Below, in pieces: positions 50,556 to 60,164 of a DNA stretch of 64,000 bases (position 1 is its first letter; every line of letters begins with the position of its first letter). The DNA is from a bacterium (GTDB lineage: Bacteria > Acidobacteriota > Thermoanaerobaculia > Multivoradales > J023). The position numbers were made by a program, and so were the translations under genes. The stretch spans positions 1 through 64,000 of the forward strand of contig JAAELT010000473.1 in NCBI GenBank assembly GCA_024226315.1, read 5' to 3'. A model generated the notes under the pieces. It made no database searches, had not been told where the DNA came from, and worked only from the letters and a program-made list of their open reading frames with translations.

Positions 50556-51467
50556 CTACTCCGCGCCGTCGCGGACGTACATCGCGTCGAAGCCGGTTTG
50601 CCAGGTCTCGCCGCCGTCGACGCTCTGCTGGATCACCTGGCGGACGCGGTTCTCGGATACCGGCAGCAGGGTGGTGCGGTCGAGCACGGTGGTGCCGTCC
50701 GCGAGGCGGATCTCGCCCTGGAAGCGGACGGCGCCGTCGAGCACGGCGATCAGGTGCTTCTCCTTCAGCCCCTGGCTGTCGGTGATCCACACCTGCTTCC
50801 AGGTCTTCTCGACGTCGTGGTAGTAGAACAGACTCTTGCCCTCGGTACCGTTGGCGCCGCGCCAGTTCTCGATCACGCCGCAGCCGTTCAGGATCTTCTG
50901 GATGGAGTTGGTGCCGACCCGCTGCTCGTCCTCGCCGGTAACCACGCGCCAGCTGCCGATCCAGAAATCGAGCTGCCGGTGCGCGGGGGTGTTGCAAGGG
51001 CGGATCTGGTCGAGAATCTCGCGGAATTCCGCGTTTTCCTCGAGCCGCTTGAACTCGGCGGTCGTCTCTAGAGCCTGGTGGATGCTGGCGCCGGTCTCGG
51101 CGGCCTTGCGGATCCAGCCGATCGCTTCCTCGTCGCCGCCCTGAGCAGCGTGACAGCGAGCCAGGTGCAGCATCGAGCGCGCAGGGTCGAAACCGAGCTC
51201 GAGTGCTTTCTCGAAGGCGGCGATCGCGCGATCGACCCGGCGGGACTCGAACTGCGAGCGCCCGAGGCCGAACCATGCCCCGGCGTTGTCGGGCTCTGAC
51301 TCGGTGATGGCCTGATAGGCGTCGGCGGCGCCGGCCCAATCGTCGTTTGCGACCAGGCCAGCAGCGCGTTCCATGGCCGAGCCTTCTCCCTGGGCGGCCA
51401 GCGGCGCGGCCCAGGAGACGGCGAGCAGCGGCAGGATCAACGAGATGAATGGTGTGAGTCGTCGCAA
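50556..51467 (-). CDS. Exported TPR protein with DUF1579-like domain
   Basis: 303 residues from TTG at 51467, chosen because GAGGAG lies about eight bases upstream and a signal peptide follows (RRLTPFISLILPLLAVSWAAPLAAQ). Residues about 30-130 are TPR repeats (NAGAWFGLGRSQFESRRVDRAIAAFEKALELGFDPARS). Residues about 160-300 (RQLDFWIGSWRVV, ILNGCGVIENWRG, SLFYYHDVEKTWKQVWITDSQG) form the beta-barrel type seen in DUF1579 proteins. Function unknown; probably periplasmic. It starts a three-gene unit. Confidence 0.68.
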   Translation of the reverse strand: MRRLTPFISLILPLLAVSWAAPLAAQGEGSAMERAAGLVANDDWAGAADAYQAITESEPDNAGAWFGLGRSQFESRRVDRAIAAFEKALELGFDPARSMLHLARCHAAQGGDEEAIGWIRKAAETGASIHQALETTAEFKRLEENAEFREILDQIRPCNTPAHRQLDFWIGSWRVVTGEDEQRVGTNSIQKILNGCGVIENWRGANGTEGKSLFYYHDVEKTWKQVWITDSQGLKEKHLIAVLDGAVRFQGEIRLADGTTVLDRTTLLPVSENRVRQVIQQSVDGGETWQTGFDAMYVRDGAE

Positions 51468-51953
51468 GTTGGTGCTCCTCGAGGAATCTGGTGGACTGAG
51501 ATCCGCGCCATTCTAATCGCGCGCCGGCAGACTCGGAAGGCGCAGGGCCTGTAGACCTTGCCGTCCGTAACTTGTCGGCTGACCAGCTGCCGGCACACCA
51601 GAGATCCACAGGAGACAAGCCATGTCCGACGTCGTCTACACCTCCCAGGTACGCATCGAGCGCCAGAGGTGATCGAGCATGTGCACGGCTTCCACGCCCG
51701 CTTCTGTCCGGTTTATCGTTCGCTGACCCCGTCGATCCACATCACTACTCGCCTGAATCTGATCGAAGAGTAGCTGCGTTGAGGTGACGATGCTGGCGTG
51801 TGTCGTGCTACTATTCCGCGAGCGAATCGTGGTTTGCGGCATGTCCAGCTTGTCGCGGCCCTCGTCCGATTCGTCCGGTCACCGTGTTTACATATCTGAG
51901 GATTTTCGTGAGGCGCTTGTGAGCCACGATCGGCAGGTGCCAGGGTCTTCCTA
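51468..51953. other. 486-bp divergent intergenic region
   Basis: It separates the TPR gene from the DUF4062 fusion gene. It contains one small ORF with a good ribosome binding site (51623-51673) and a weak GG-N10-GC element at 51794-51809. Otherwise I see no supported gene. Confidence 0.5.
51623..51673 (+). CDS. 16-codon ORF with a good ribosome binding site
   Basis: CAGGAGACAAGCC precedes ATG and the frame reads MSDVVYTSQVRIERQR then TGA. A second frame continues from 51671 as VIEHVHGFHARFCPVYRSL to a TAG at 51771-51773. The two together could be remains of one frameshifted gene. Family not recognised; may be spurious. Confidence 0.22.
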
Positions 51954-54893
51954 GTGAAAATTTTTCTCGCCTCACCGAGCGACGTCGCCAACTACAAACA
52001 GGCGACGAAGCGCGTTACCGATCGCCTCAACGAGGAGAACGGGGTCAAGTTGGGCTCCGAGCTCTTCCTGGAGGTGGTCGATTGGAACTCCCATATCGCG
52101 CCACTGATGAGTCTGCCGGAGAGCGCCGTGCTCGAGGAGGTCGAGATCGGTGACAACGATCTCTTCCTGGGCATCGCCTGGTTGAGCTTCGACAATCTGC
52201 TGGGCGAAGCAACGCCGGCGACCGCGGATTTCGGGCCATCCACCGAACGGAATTTCGAGCTCGCGTTCAACTCCTGGAAAGATCGCGATCCGGCCCGCTG
52301 CCTGCTCTACCGCTGCATGCGGCTGCCCGAGAAGCTAACCGACATCAATGGCAAGGCGTTCGATCGCATTACCCGCTACTTCTCCCGCTTCCACCTCGGC
52401 GACAACAACCCGGCCACATACTCCGAGTTCAACTCGTCGACCGATCTCGAGGAGCAGCTGGCGAGTCGCTTGTCGGCGATTCAGCAGAGCCTCGAAGGAG
52501 CTCGGGCCGACACCGGGGCCGTCGAGGAACCGATAGGCGCCACGGAAACCGCCAAGACCCCCGCTCCGGCCGCCGCCCCGCCAGCAGAGAAGCCCGCATC
52601 CGAAACTCCGGCCGAGCCCACCATGGCCGAGTTCGAGAAGCGCATGCAACCGGGCAAGGCGTACGAGGTTTCGTTCCTGTCGATCGAGATCGTCGAGACG
52701 CCGCAGATCGCCAAGCTCGCGAAGCAGAACCCGCAAGGCGTCGAGACACTCTATCGGTCCTTCCGTGAGCTGGTGGACGGCACCGCCGCCAGCTACGGCG
52801 GGGAAGTTTTTTCCTGGTCGGACAACGGCGGGCTGATGATCTTCTGGTCGAATCGCAGTTACGACCACGCCATCATGACGGGCCTGAAAGTGCTCCACAG
52901 CCTGCCGGTCTTCAACCTGGATCCGAAGCAGAATCCGATCGCGGTCGGCGTCAAGACCCGCGCCGCCGCCCACGACGCTGTGATCATCTTCCAACTGCCA
53001 TCGAGTGACATTTCCTCCGAGGATCTCGATTTCGCGGTCCAGATGCAGCGCGACAACACGGAGCCGGCGGAGCTGTCCATCACCCGCCGACTGCTCGAGC
53101 GCATCGACAATCGGCTCAAGCCACACTTCAAATTCAAGGGGCGATTCGAGGGCGAGCCGGTCTATGCTTGTCGTTTGCCGGCGGCGGAGCGTGAACCGGA
53201 GCAGGCAAACCTGCAGGAATTCACCCGCCGGCTCGAACGACGAACCTCACAGGTGCGTGAGATTCTGGATCTCCCTACCTCCGACTTGGACATCTCGAGC
53301 CTGGAGGCGATGAGCACCGCCATCGACGAGACGTACTCGATCCTCAACAAGTACTGCTCATCGTTTTCGAACGTCGATCGGGACTGGCCGGTGGAGTTCT
53401 TTCGCCAGCTCGCCGCCACCACCCGCAAGATGATGCGCGAGGAAGCCGACGTCTGGAAGAAGCTGCGCAAGTGCTACGTCTCGGGCAAGCTGACCGCTGG
53501 CAAGGCGCGCAGACTCGAGGCCATTGTCCAGGCGGCGTCGCGCCGCCGCTCCCGGCCCGTGGTGATTCTCGACAAGCTTGAGCAGCGCTGCACGGCGCTC
53601 GCCGGCAGCGGCACGGAGGAGGAGGCGGCCGAGCCGCCGAACGTCGATGACGATCTGATCAAGAAAGTCGACGTGCTGATCAAGGCAGACGCCCTGGACT
53701 CCGAGACCGCGCTTACCGAGCTGCTGCTCAACCGCAAGCAGGCGTTCCTCGAGTTCGTGGCCTCCTACAGCAAAGAGGCGCGTCACAAGCACCTGCTCGA
53801 CAAGCTCTGGGAGACCGCCGACCTGATCTTGCTCGACGATCTCTACTCGATTCGTGGCCGCCAGCGGGCCAATGAGCAGAAGGTGTTCGAAGTCTTGACC
53901 AGCGCGCCGGTCGAAGACGGGCGGTTCCGCCTCCTTCACAAGGCGCTGTCGCAGGCGGCGGGGCCCACCGACAAGGCGATTCTCGCCGAGCTCGAGCACG
54001 CGGGCGGCAAGGCGGAGAAGCCAGACCTGCAGATCGTGTGGCGGTGCACGGTGCTTGGACATCGGGAGATCGAGGTACGCAAAGCTGCCGCGATGAAGCT
54101 GACGCCGAACTCCATGTGGCAGGCCGTCTCTCTTCCCAACGTGCCGGTCGCCAGCCTCTACGCCATCGGCGAACGGGTCAACAAAGCCGGCAACGAGGAC
54201 GCGGAGAAGATCTTCTTCGACTGTATCCGCGCTCGCCTCGAGCATGTGGTCGAGACCTTCCGCACCCGTGAAGAAGCCTCGATGCTGACTCAATTGATCA
54301 TGGTGCTCCTCGACTTTCCGTTCCTGGTCGAGACCGGGTACTTCGAGCGTTTCGACGACATCCTGCGCAAGTTCCTGGAACGCTCCCAGAAGGCGGGGGT
54401 CAAGGTCGAGTATTTCGAGAGCCTGCGCAAGACCCTGGAAGAAGCCCGTAAGACCGCCGACAAGAGCCCCAGCAAACCACCCGCCGGCATCAAGAAGCTT
54501 CCGCTGACGATCCAGCGAAGGCTTGCGGGAGAGGCTCGCTACGTCTACTGGTTCGTGTCCCACCCGGACCCGCGGATCGCAGGGGAGACTCTGCGTCACG
54601 TGGGCCTGATGAACATCGAGAGGGTTTTGCGGCTGCGCGAGGTCAACGCGGCTGTGTTCGGCGCGTTGCTCAAGAAGCCGGAGCTCTTCACCCGTAGCGC
54701 GCCGCTGATCGCGGCGCTCAACCACCCCAAGTGCACACAGAACTTCGCCAATCGCTACATCTCTACCATGGCGCGCTCTCGACAGGGCCTGCAGGAGCTC
54801 CAGAAACTGGCCAACAATCCGTCGGCGAACCCCGTCGTCCGCTCGGCCGCGAAGCGAATGACCGCAGCCAGAACCCGCGGGGCTCGGCGTTAG
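51954..54893 (+). CDS. DUF4062 - degenerate nucleotidyl cyclase-like - helical repeat protein
   Basis: 979 residues from GTG at 51954. Residues 1-185: DUF4062 (KIFLASPSDVANYKQATKRV, EEVEIGDNDLFLGIAWL, CLLYRCMRLPEKLTD), a TIR-related fold. A Pro/Ala linker runs 190-222. Residues about 223-412 resemble a class III adenylate/guanylate cyclase: AYEVSFLSIEIVET, SYGGEVFSWSDNGGLMIFW, IAVGVKTRAAAHDAVII and a LSITRRLL stretch. The first metal Asp appears replaced (FLSI where FxDI is expected), so activity is doubtful. The rest is helical; the final HPDPRIAGETLRHVG, NHPKCTQNFANRY and QELQKLANNPSANPVVRSAA are HEAT-like repeats known from myxobacterial-type proteins. No membrane segment. It may be a stand-alone sensor related to the TIR/STAND unit. 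Confidence 0.7.
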   Translation: MKIFLASPSDVANYKQATKRVTDRLNEENGVKLGSELFLEVVDWNSHIAPLMSLPESAVLEEVEIGDNDLFLGIAWLSFDNLLGEATPATADFGPSTERNFELAFNSWKDRDPARCLLYRCMRLPEKLTDINGKAFDRITRYFSRFHLGDNNPATYSEFNSSTDLEEQLASRLSAIQQSLEGARADTGAVEEPIGATETAKTPAPAAAPPAEKPASETPAEPTMAEFEKRMQPGKAYEVSFLSIEIVETPQIAKLAKQNPQGVETLYRSFRELVDGTAASYGGEVFSWSDNGGLMIFWSNRSYDHAIMTGLKVLHSLPVFNLDPKQNPIAVGVKTRAAAHDAVIIFQLPSSDISSEDLDFAVQMQRDNTEPAELSITRRLLERIDNRLKPHFKFKGRFEGEPVYACRLPAAEREPEQANLQEFTRRLERRTSQVREILDLPTSDLDISSLEAMSTAIDETYSILNKYCSSFSNVDRDWPVEFFRQLAATTRKMMREEADVWKKLRKCYVSGKLTAGKARRLEAIVQAASRRRSRPVVILDKLEQRCTALAGSGTEEEAAEPPNVDDDLIKKVDVLIKADALDSETALTELLLNRKQAFLEFVASYSKEARHKHLLDKLWETADLILLDDLYSIRGRQRANEQKVFEVLTSAPVEDGRFRLLHKALSQAAGPTDKAILAELEHAGGKAEKPDLQIVWRCTVLGHREIEVRKAAAMKLTPNSMWQAVSLPNVPVASLYAIGERVNKAGNEDAEKIFFDCIRARLEHVVETFRTREEASMLTQLIMVLLDFPFLVETGYFERFDDILRKFLERSQKAGVKVEYFESLRKTLEEARKTADKSPSKPPAGIKKLPLTIQRRLAGEARYVYWFVSHPDPRIAGETLRHVGLMNIERVLRLREVNAAVFGALLKKPELFTRSAPLIAALNHPKCTQNFANRYISTMARSRQGLQELQKLANNPSANPVVRSAAKRMTAARTRGARR

Positions 54894-54921
54894 GACGTAA
54901 GGAGTGAGGAAGTAAATCAAC

Positions 54922-55896
54922 ATGATCTACGACAACATACTGCAGGTGGTCGGCAACACGCCGGTGGTGAGACTGAACCGCATCGGCGCGGAGCTCGAGA
55001 CCGAGATCTACGGCAAGTGCGAGTTTCTGAACCCGGGCGGCTCTGTCAAAGACCGGATCGGCGTGCGCATGGTCGAGGGGCTGGAGAAATCGGGTTGCCT
55101 GCGGCCGACCACGACCATGATCGAGCCGACCAGCGGCAACACGGGGATTGGTCTGTCGATGGCGGCGGCGGTCAAGGGGTATCGCCAGATCATCACCATG
55201 CCGGAGAAGATGAGCCGGGAGAAACAGGTGGTGATGGAAGCCCTCGGCTCGGAGATCATCCGCACGCCGACCGAGGCTGCCCACGACTCGCCCGAGAGCC
55301 TCCTTGGAGTGGCCAAGCGCCTCCATGAGGAAATCGAGGACTCCGTCATCCCGGACCAGTACAACAACCCGGACAACCCGGCGGCGCACTACGACACCAC
55401 CGGCCCGGAGATCTGGAAGGACTTCGGCGAGTCGCTCGACATGGTGGTGATCAGCTCCGGCACCGGCGGCACCATCACCGGAATCGCGCGTTATCTCAAG
55501 GAGAAGAACCCGGACATCTTGATCATCGGGGTGGATCCCGAGGGCTCGATCCTGGGTGGGCGCGAGATCGTCGGTACATATCAGGTCGAAGGCATCGGCT
55601 ACGACTTCGTGCCTGAGGTGCTCGACCAGTCGCTAGTCGATGATTGGGTCTACTCTAACGACCGCGTCAGCTTTCACTATGCGCGGCGCCTGATCCGCGA
55701 GGAAGGTCTGCTGGTGGGCGGTAGCTCGGGGGCCGCCATCTACGGCACTCTCGAGGCGATCAAGAAGTATCCGAAGGCGAAGAAGACACTGGTGATCTTG
55801 CCCGACTCGATCCGCAACTACATGACCAAGTTCGTCGACGACAACTGGATGCGCGAGCACGGATTTCTCGACGAGGAATCGCAGGCCTCCGACTAG
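54922..55896 (+). CDS. Cystathionine beta-synthase / cysteine synthase family PLP enzyme
   Basis: 324 residues. The PLP lysine is Lys43 in GGSVKDRIG; PTSGNTGIGLSMAAA is the substrate loop and SSGTGGTITGIARYL holds the phosphate. The segment VEGIGYDFVPEVLDQSLVDDW and the ending LPDSIRNYMTKFVDDNWMREHGF are more typical of cystathionine beta-synthase catalytic domains than of CysK. The C-terminal CBS (Bateman) domains of longer members are absent. It would form cystathionine from serine and homocysteine, or cysteine from serine derivatives, using PLP. No cystathionine gamma-lyase is next to it. It starts 28 bases after the DUF4062 fusion gene. Confidence 0.87.
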   Translation: MIYDNILQVVGNTPVVRLNRIGAELETEIYGKCEFLNPGGSVKDRIGVRMVEGLEKSGCLRPTTTMIEPTSGNTGIGLSMAAAVKGYRQIITMPEKMSREKQVVMEALGSEIIRTPTEAAHDSPESLLGVAKRLHEEIEDSVIPDQYNNPDNPAAHYDTTGPEIWKDFGESLDMVVISSGTGGTITGIARYLKEKNPDILIIGVDPEGSILGGREIVGTYQVEGIGYDFVPEVLDQSLVDDWVYSNDRVSFHYARRLIREEGLLVGGSSGAAIYGTLEAIKKYPKAKKTLVILPDSIRNYMTKFVDDNWMREHGFLDEESQASD

Positions 55897-55910
55897 CTCC
55901 AGCCAGGGCG

Positions 55911-58900
55911 CTAGCTGGCCGCTCGCTCGACGAGGATCTTCCAGCGGCCGGCCGCTTGCACCAGCTCCAGGGTCTTGCGTACGCGATCGTGGTAGTCGTC
56001 GGACCGGTAGAGCTGATCGAAACTCAGACTAACCCGGCCATCGCCGAGCTCTTGCACCTCGAAGGCTCTCAACTCCAGCTCAATCCGTCGAGGCTTCAGG
56101 ATTCTCTCCGTGCGCTGGTTCTCCCAGTCGGCTCGGCTCAGGTCGAAGGTCGGTCGAAATTCCGCGTCGTAGTACCCGAGATAATCGTCGACTCGCTGCT
56201 CTGACCAGGCGCGCGCCCAGCTATGCGCCAAATCGACTACCTGCTGCTCCTGGAGACTGAGCTGCCGTGCCTCGGGATTGAGCGTTTCCGGCACCGGTGC
56301 TGGGCGGGCCGCTGGCCCATCGATGCTCGACGCGGGCTCGGTCGCCGGCACCGAAACTTCGGCTGCTGACGCCGGTAAGTCGACTGCCACTATTGGTGCC
56401 GGCGCTATGGTCGAAGACCGGTCGCCGGGCTCGATGACGACCGACTCTGTCACGGCGCCAGGAAGAAGCAGCAAGCAGGGGATCGCCATCACTGCCAGCG
56501 AAACGGTCATACGCCTACGGCTTCCCCAAGCCGCGCTCCTCCTGGCCGAAGCTGCCAAGGCGTAGGCGCCGGAGCGGACTTCCGGTGGCCGCGGGTCTTC
56601 CACCGATGGCCGTGGCAGCGCGATGAGCAGTTTCTCGGTCGGAGTCCGATTGTAGGCCTTCGGCGCCTCCTGCATTGCTGGTGGCTCGTCGACCGGGACG
56701 CGAACGATTTCGAGCACGGAAGCCGCGGGGCTCTTCGGCGGCGCCTCCGGCGGGGTGAACGCCCGCTCGGCGCCCCCGCAGCGCGGGTCTTCCGGCCCCA
56801 GGAGCTCCGAAATCGCTCCGGCGGAGAGAGGTTTGCTGAACAGGAAACCCTGTCCCACCTCACAGCCCTCGGCCAACAAGCTCTCGACCTCCTCGGGCGC
56901 TTCGATGCCCTCGGCGACGATCTGGACCTTCATCTTGCGGGCCAGGGCGACGATGCCGCTCAGCACCGAGGCGCCCGTCGATCGTTGAGTGATCGTCCGC
57001 ACAAGGCTCTGGTGGATCTTCAACCGATCGAAGCGGAAGCGCTGAAAATGCTCCAGGGCCGAAGCTCCGCTGCCGAAATTGTCCAACGTCAGCCGGACGC
57101 CGAGCTCGCCCAGCTGGCGAAAGGACTGCTCGAGGTCTTGCGGTAGGTTCTCGAGCAGCTTCTCGTTGAGCTCGAGATCCAGCAACCGGGGCGCCAGCTG
57201 TTTCTCTTCGAGCGCTTGCTGGACCGTCGCCGCGAATTTGGAATCCCGGCACTGCACGGGAGACAGGTTCACCGAGACGGGAACGTCGCGGTCGAACGTC
57301 TGCTGCCACTGCTTGGCCTGCGCGCACGCGGACCGGATTACCCAGTCCCCGATGGCGCGGATCTCTCCGGTGCTTTCCGCGATCGGAATCAGCCGCCCTG
57401 GTCCGATGACGCCCTTCGTCGGATGTGCCCATCTGAGCAGCGCTTCGACGCCGACCACCTGACGCGTGTCGAGCGCCACCTGCTGCTGATACTCCAGGAA
57501 CAGCTCGCCGCGATCGGCGGCGCCTTCGAGATCCCGGGCCAGTGCCAGGCGCCGTTGGACCTCCCAGTCCATCTCGCGAGCGAAGAACCGAGCGCTGTTG
57601 CCGCCGTTGTTCTTGGCCTTGTAGAGGGCCAGATCAGCCTGCCGGAGCAGGTCTTTGGCGCGAGTGCTCCCCGCGGGATAGACCGAGATCCCCAGGCTAC
57701 CCGTGACCCGTAACTCGCGCCCGTCCACGTCCACGGACTGCGCCAACACCGAGAGAAGACGGCCGGCAAGCTCCATGACGTTCTTGACGTCGTTGAACTC
57801 GGAGAGGATGACAGCGAACTCGTCGCCGCCGATCCGCGCCAGGGTGTCGATCTTGCGCACCAGCTTTCTCAGGCGCTTGGCGACCTTGATCAGAAGAGCG
57901 TCGCCGACGCCGTGGCCGAAGGTGTCGTTGACGTATTTGAAGTCGTCCAGGTCGATCAGCAGCAATGCGACCTTGTGGCCGAAACGGTCGGCGTGGGCCA
58001 CGGCGTGCTCGAGCCGCTCGTCGAACGAATAGCGGTTGTACAGCTTGGTGAGGAAGTCGTTGCGGGCGAGCTGCAGCAAGTCGCTGCGAGTCGTCGGATC
58101 GTCCCGTTCCGCTTCGACCTGCGCAGGGCCTGCATCCTCGGCGGAGCGCGAGGCAAGTCTCTGGGCCGCCCGGAGCGGTCGCGGCACCATCTGCGTGGCC
58201 TGTCGTTCCCGCGCTCCCTTGGGCCCTGCCGCCTCGGCGACGATTCGGTTCCAGTTCTTGAGGTTGCGGAACCCCGTCTCCACCTCTTCGACGCGCTCGG
58301 GTCTGGAGAACAGGTAGCCTTGCAGCTGGTCGTAGTTGTTCTCCGCCAGGAAGCGCTGGTGGTCGACGGTCTCGACGCCTTCGGCCACCACCTTGAGTCC
58401 CAGGTGATGGGACATGGCGACGATGGCGGTGACGATGGCCGCCGACGCCGTGTCGTTCGGGACCCGACTGACGAAGGAACGATCGACCTTCACGCAGCTG
58501 ATCGGCAGGGTCCTGAGATAGGACAGCGACGTTTGGCCGGTGCCGAAGTCGTCGAGGGCCAGGTGCACGCCCTTCTGCACCAGCGTTTCGAACTGGGACA
58601 TGATCCGGCCAGCGTCGGGCAGGTTGCCCCGCTCGCTCAGCTCGAGTTGCAGCCACGAAGGCGGAAAGCCGGTCTCCTCGATGATCGCCAGAACCTGCTG
58701 GGCGAAGTCTTCCTCGGCCAGGAAACGCATCGAGACGTTGAGCGACATGAGGAGCGGGGGGTAGCCGTCGTCTAGCCACTTTCGACCTTGCTGGCAGCCA
58801 TTGAGCAATACCCAACGATCGATCTCAGCGATCAGATCGGATTCTTCGGCGACAGGCAGGAAGTCGTTGGGTGACACGAGGCCGCGCTCCGGGTGTTGCC

Positions 58901-60164
58901 AGCGGACTAGTCCTTCGACCCCCATGGGGGTCGACGTCCGGCTGTCTACCAGTAGCTGGTAGCAGAGGAAGAGCTGCTGCTCGTCGAGGGCCTTGCGAAT
59001 CTCGGCCTTGAGCTCGAGCTTCTCGAGCACAACCTGGTTCATAAAGCTCTCGAAGACGGCACAGGCCTTCCGTTCGTGTTGCTTGCAGTAGCGCATCGCG
59101 GTTTCGGCGCGCTGCAGCAGCACCTCTTCGCCTTCGCCCTCGAGATTCAACGAGTCGGCGATACCAATCTTGGCGCCGAGCCGGAACTCACGATCGCGAA
59201 TGGTCAACGGCCGAGCGAGGCTGGCCAGCAGCCTTTCGGCGACGATAAGCGCCGCCTTCTGGTCCTGGACGCTTCCCAGCAGGATGGCGAACTGGTCGCC
59301 GTTGACGCGGGCGAACGACGCCAGGGAGCCCTCGTCCCCGATCTGGGAGACAAGATCGCCGTCTCGGAGACAGCCCTGGAGGCGCTTGGCGACGATCCGC
59401 AGCAACTCGTCGGCCAACGAACGGCCGATCAGGTCGTTGACTTCCCTGAAGTCGTCGATGTCGAGGTAGAGCACCGCGGAATAGACCGAGGAGCGCTGGC
59501 CCTGCGCTAGGACCAGCCCCAGGGAGCTGACGAACATCTCGCGGTTGGGTAGACCCGTCACCGCGTCGTAATTGCGAAGTTGCAGAAGCTCCGTGCTGGC
59601 TTTCAGCGCGCTTTCCTTTACCTGCTCGAGGTCGAGCTCCTGGTCGCTCAGAGACCTGAACTTCTTCGCCATCGACAACCAGCGGTGGATGCGGAAGGTC
59701 GCTACCCGCCAGTTGACCGGTGCGGCGATGATGTCGGTGAACTCCTCGGAGAGGATTTTCTGAATGTGGTGCGAGTCGGACAAGTCGGAGATCACCAGCA
59801 TCGGGATCGCCCTGCCTGCCGGCAGCTTGCGCAACCCCGCGCAAAGCCGGGCGGCCCCCATGTCGTCCAGGGCCAGGTCGGTGAGGATCAGGTCTGGTGG
59901 GCGGGTGTCGATGCAACCTAGGATGGCCTCCCCCCGGCTCTCCGCGGTGACGCGAAATCCCGCCTTCTGCAGAATCGTCGTCCCGATCGCCCGCACCTGG
60001 AGCTGCTGCGTGGCAAGAAGGACTACAGGCTGGCTCTCGGACCGCTCGAGAGGAACGACCTCGGCGGGCGAAGTGTCGGCGTTCACCGGCTGCCCCGATG
60101 GGCCCACCAGGGCGGGTGTCTCGTTGCCGGACCAATACATGGTTGTCGCGCTCTTCATCGCCAT
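55911..60164 (-). CDS. Receiver-GGDEF-EAL-GGDEF-EAL protein with membrane segment and NTF2-like tail
   Basis: 1,417 residues. A receiver-like domain (about 45-160; PDLILTDLALDDMG keeps a candidate phospho-Asp) is followed by GGDEF-1 (about 195-370), degenerate as VNGDQF near 288. EAL-1 (about 380-640) has VEGLVRW and LDDFGTG. GGDEF-2 (about 710-880) has intact RIGGDEF near 781. EAL-2 (about 890-1140) has VEALLRW but LDNFGSG instead of LDDFGTG. A Pro-rich linker leads to one hydrophobic helix (about 1218-1237; MTVSLAVMAIPCLLLLPGA). The last 120 residues are NTF2-like (WARAWSEQRVDDYLGYYDAEFRPTFD, similar to Cds6-type domains). Only GGDEF-2 looks able to make c-di-GMP, and EAL-1 may degrade it. 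The tail would be periplasmic. Confidence 0.88.
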   Translation of the reverse strand: MAMKSATTMYWSGNETPALVGPSGQPVNADTSPAEVVPLERSESQPVVLLATQQLQVRAIGTTILQKAGFRVTAESRGEAILGCIDTRPPDLILTDLALDDMGAARLCAGLRKLPAGRAIPMLVISDLSDSHHIQKILSEEFTDIIAAPVNWRVATFRIHRWLSMAKKFRSLSDQELDLEQVKESALKASTELLQLRNYDAVTGLPNREMFVSSLGLVLAQGQRSSVYSAVLYLDIDDFREVNDLIGRSLADELLRIVAKRLQGCLRDGDLVSQIGDEGSLASFARVNGDQFAILLGSVQDQKAALIVAERLLASLARPLTIRDREFRLGAKIGIADSLNLEGEGEEVLLQRAETAMRYCKQHERKACAVFESFMNQVVLEKLELKAEIRKALDEQQLFLCYQLLVDSRTSTPMGVEGLVRWQHPERGLVSPNDFLPVAEESDLIAEIDRWVLLNGCQQGRKWLDDGYPPLLMSLNVSMRFLAEEDFAQQVLAIIEETGFPPSWLQLELSERGNLPDAGRIMSQFETLVQKGVHLALDDFGTGQTSLSYLRTLPISCVKVDRSFVSRVPNDTASAAIVTAIVAMSHHLGLKVVAEGVETVDHQRFLAENNYDQLQGYLFSRPERVEEVETGFRNLKNWNRIVAEAAGPKGARERQATQMVPRPLRAAQRLASRSAEDAGPAQVEAERDDPTTRSDLLQLARNDFLTKLYNRYSFDERLEHAVAHADRFGHKVALLLIDLDDFKYVNDTFGHGVGDALLIKVAKRLRKLVRKIDTLARIGGDEFAVILSEFNDVKNVMELAGRLLSVLAQSVDVDGRELRVTGSLGISVYPAGSTRAKDLLRQADLALYKAKNNGGNSARFFAREMDWEVQRRLALARDLEGAADRGELFLEYQQQVALDTRQVVGVEALLRWAHPTKGVIGPGRLIPIAESTGEIRAIGDWVIRSACAQAKQWQQTFDRDVPVSVNLSPVQCRDSKFAATVQQALEEKQLAPRLLDLELNEKLLENLPQDLEQSFRQLGELGVRLTLDNFGSGASALEHFQRFRFDRLKIHQSLVRTITQRSTGASVLSGIVALARKMKVQIVAEGIEAPEEVESLLAEGCEVGQGFLFSKPLSAGAISELLGPEDPRCGGAERAFTPPEAPPKSPAASVLEIVRVPVDEPPAMQEAPKAYNRTPTEKLLIALPRPSVEDPRPPEVRSGAYALAASARRSAAWGSRRRMTVSLAVMAIPCLLLLPGAVTESVVIEPGDRSSTIAPAPIVAVDLPASAAEVSVPATEPASSIDGPAARPAPVPETLNPEARQLSLQEQQVVDLAHSWARAWSEQRVDDYLGYYDAEFRPTFDLSRADWENQRTERILKPRRIELELRAFEVQELGDGRVSLSFDQLYRSDDYHDRVRKTLELVQAAGRWKILVERAAS

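Noticed and set aside
51794..51809. Sigma-54-like site before the DUF4062 fusion gene
   Set aside because: TGGCGTGTGTCGTGCT keeps GG-N10-GC but has three other mismatches; such matches occur by chance in GC-rich DNA.
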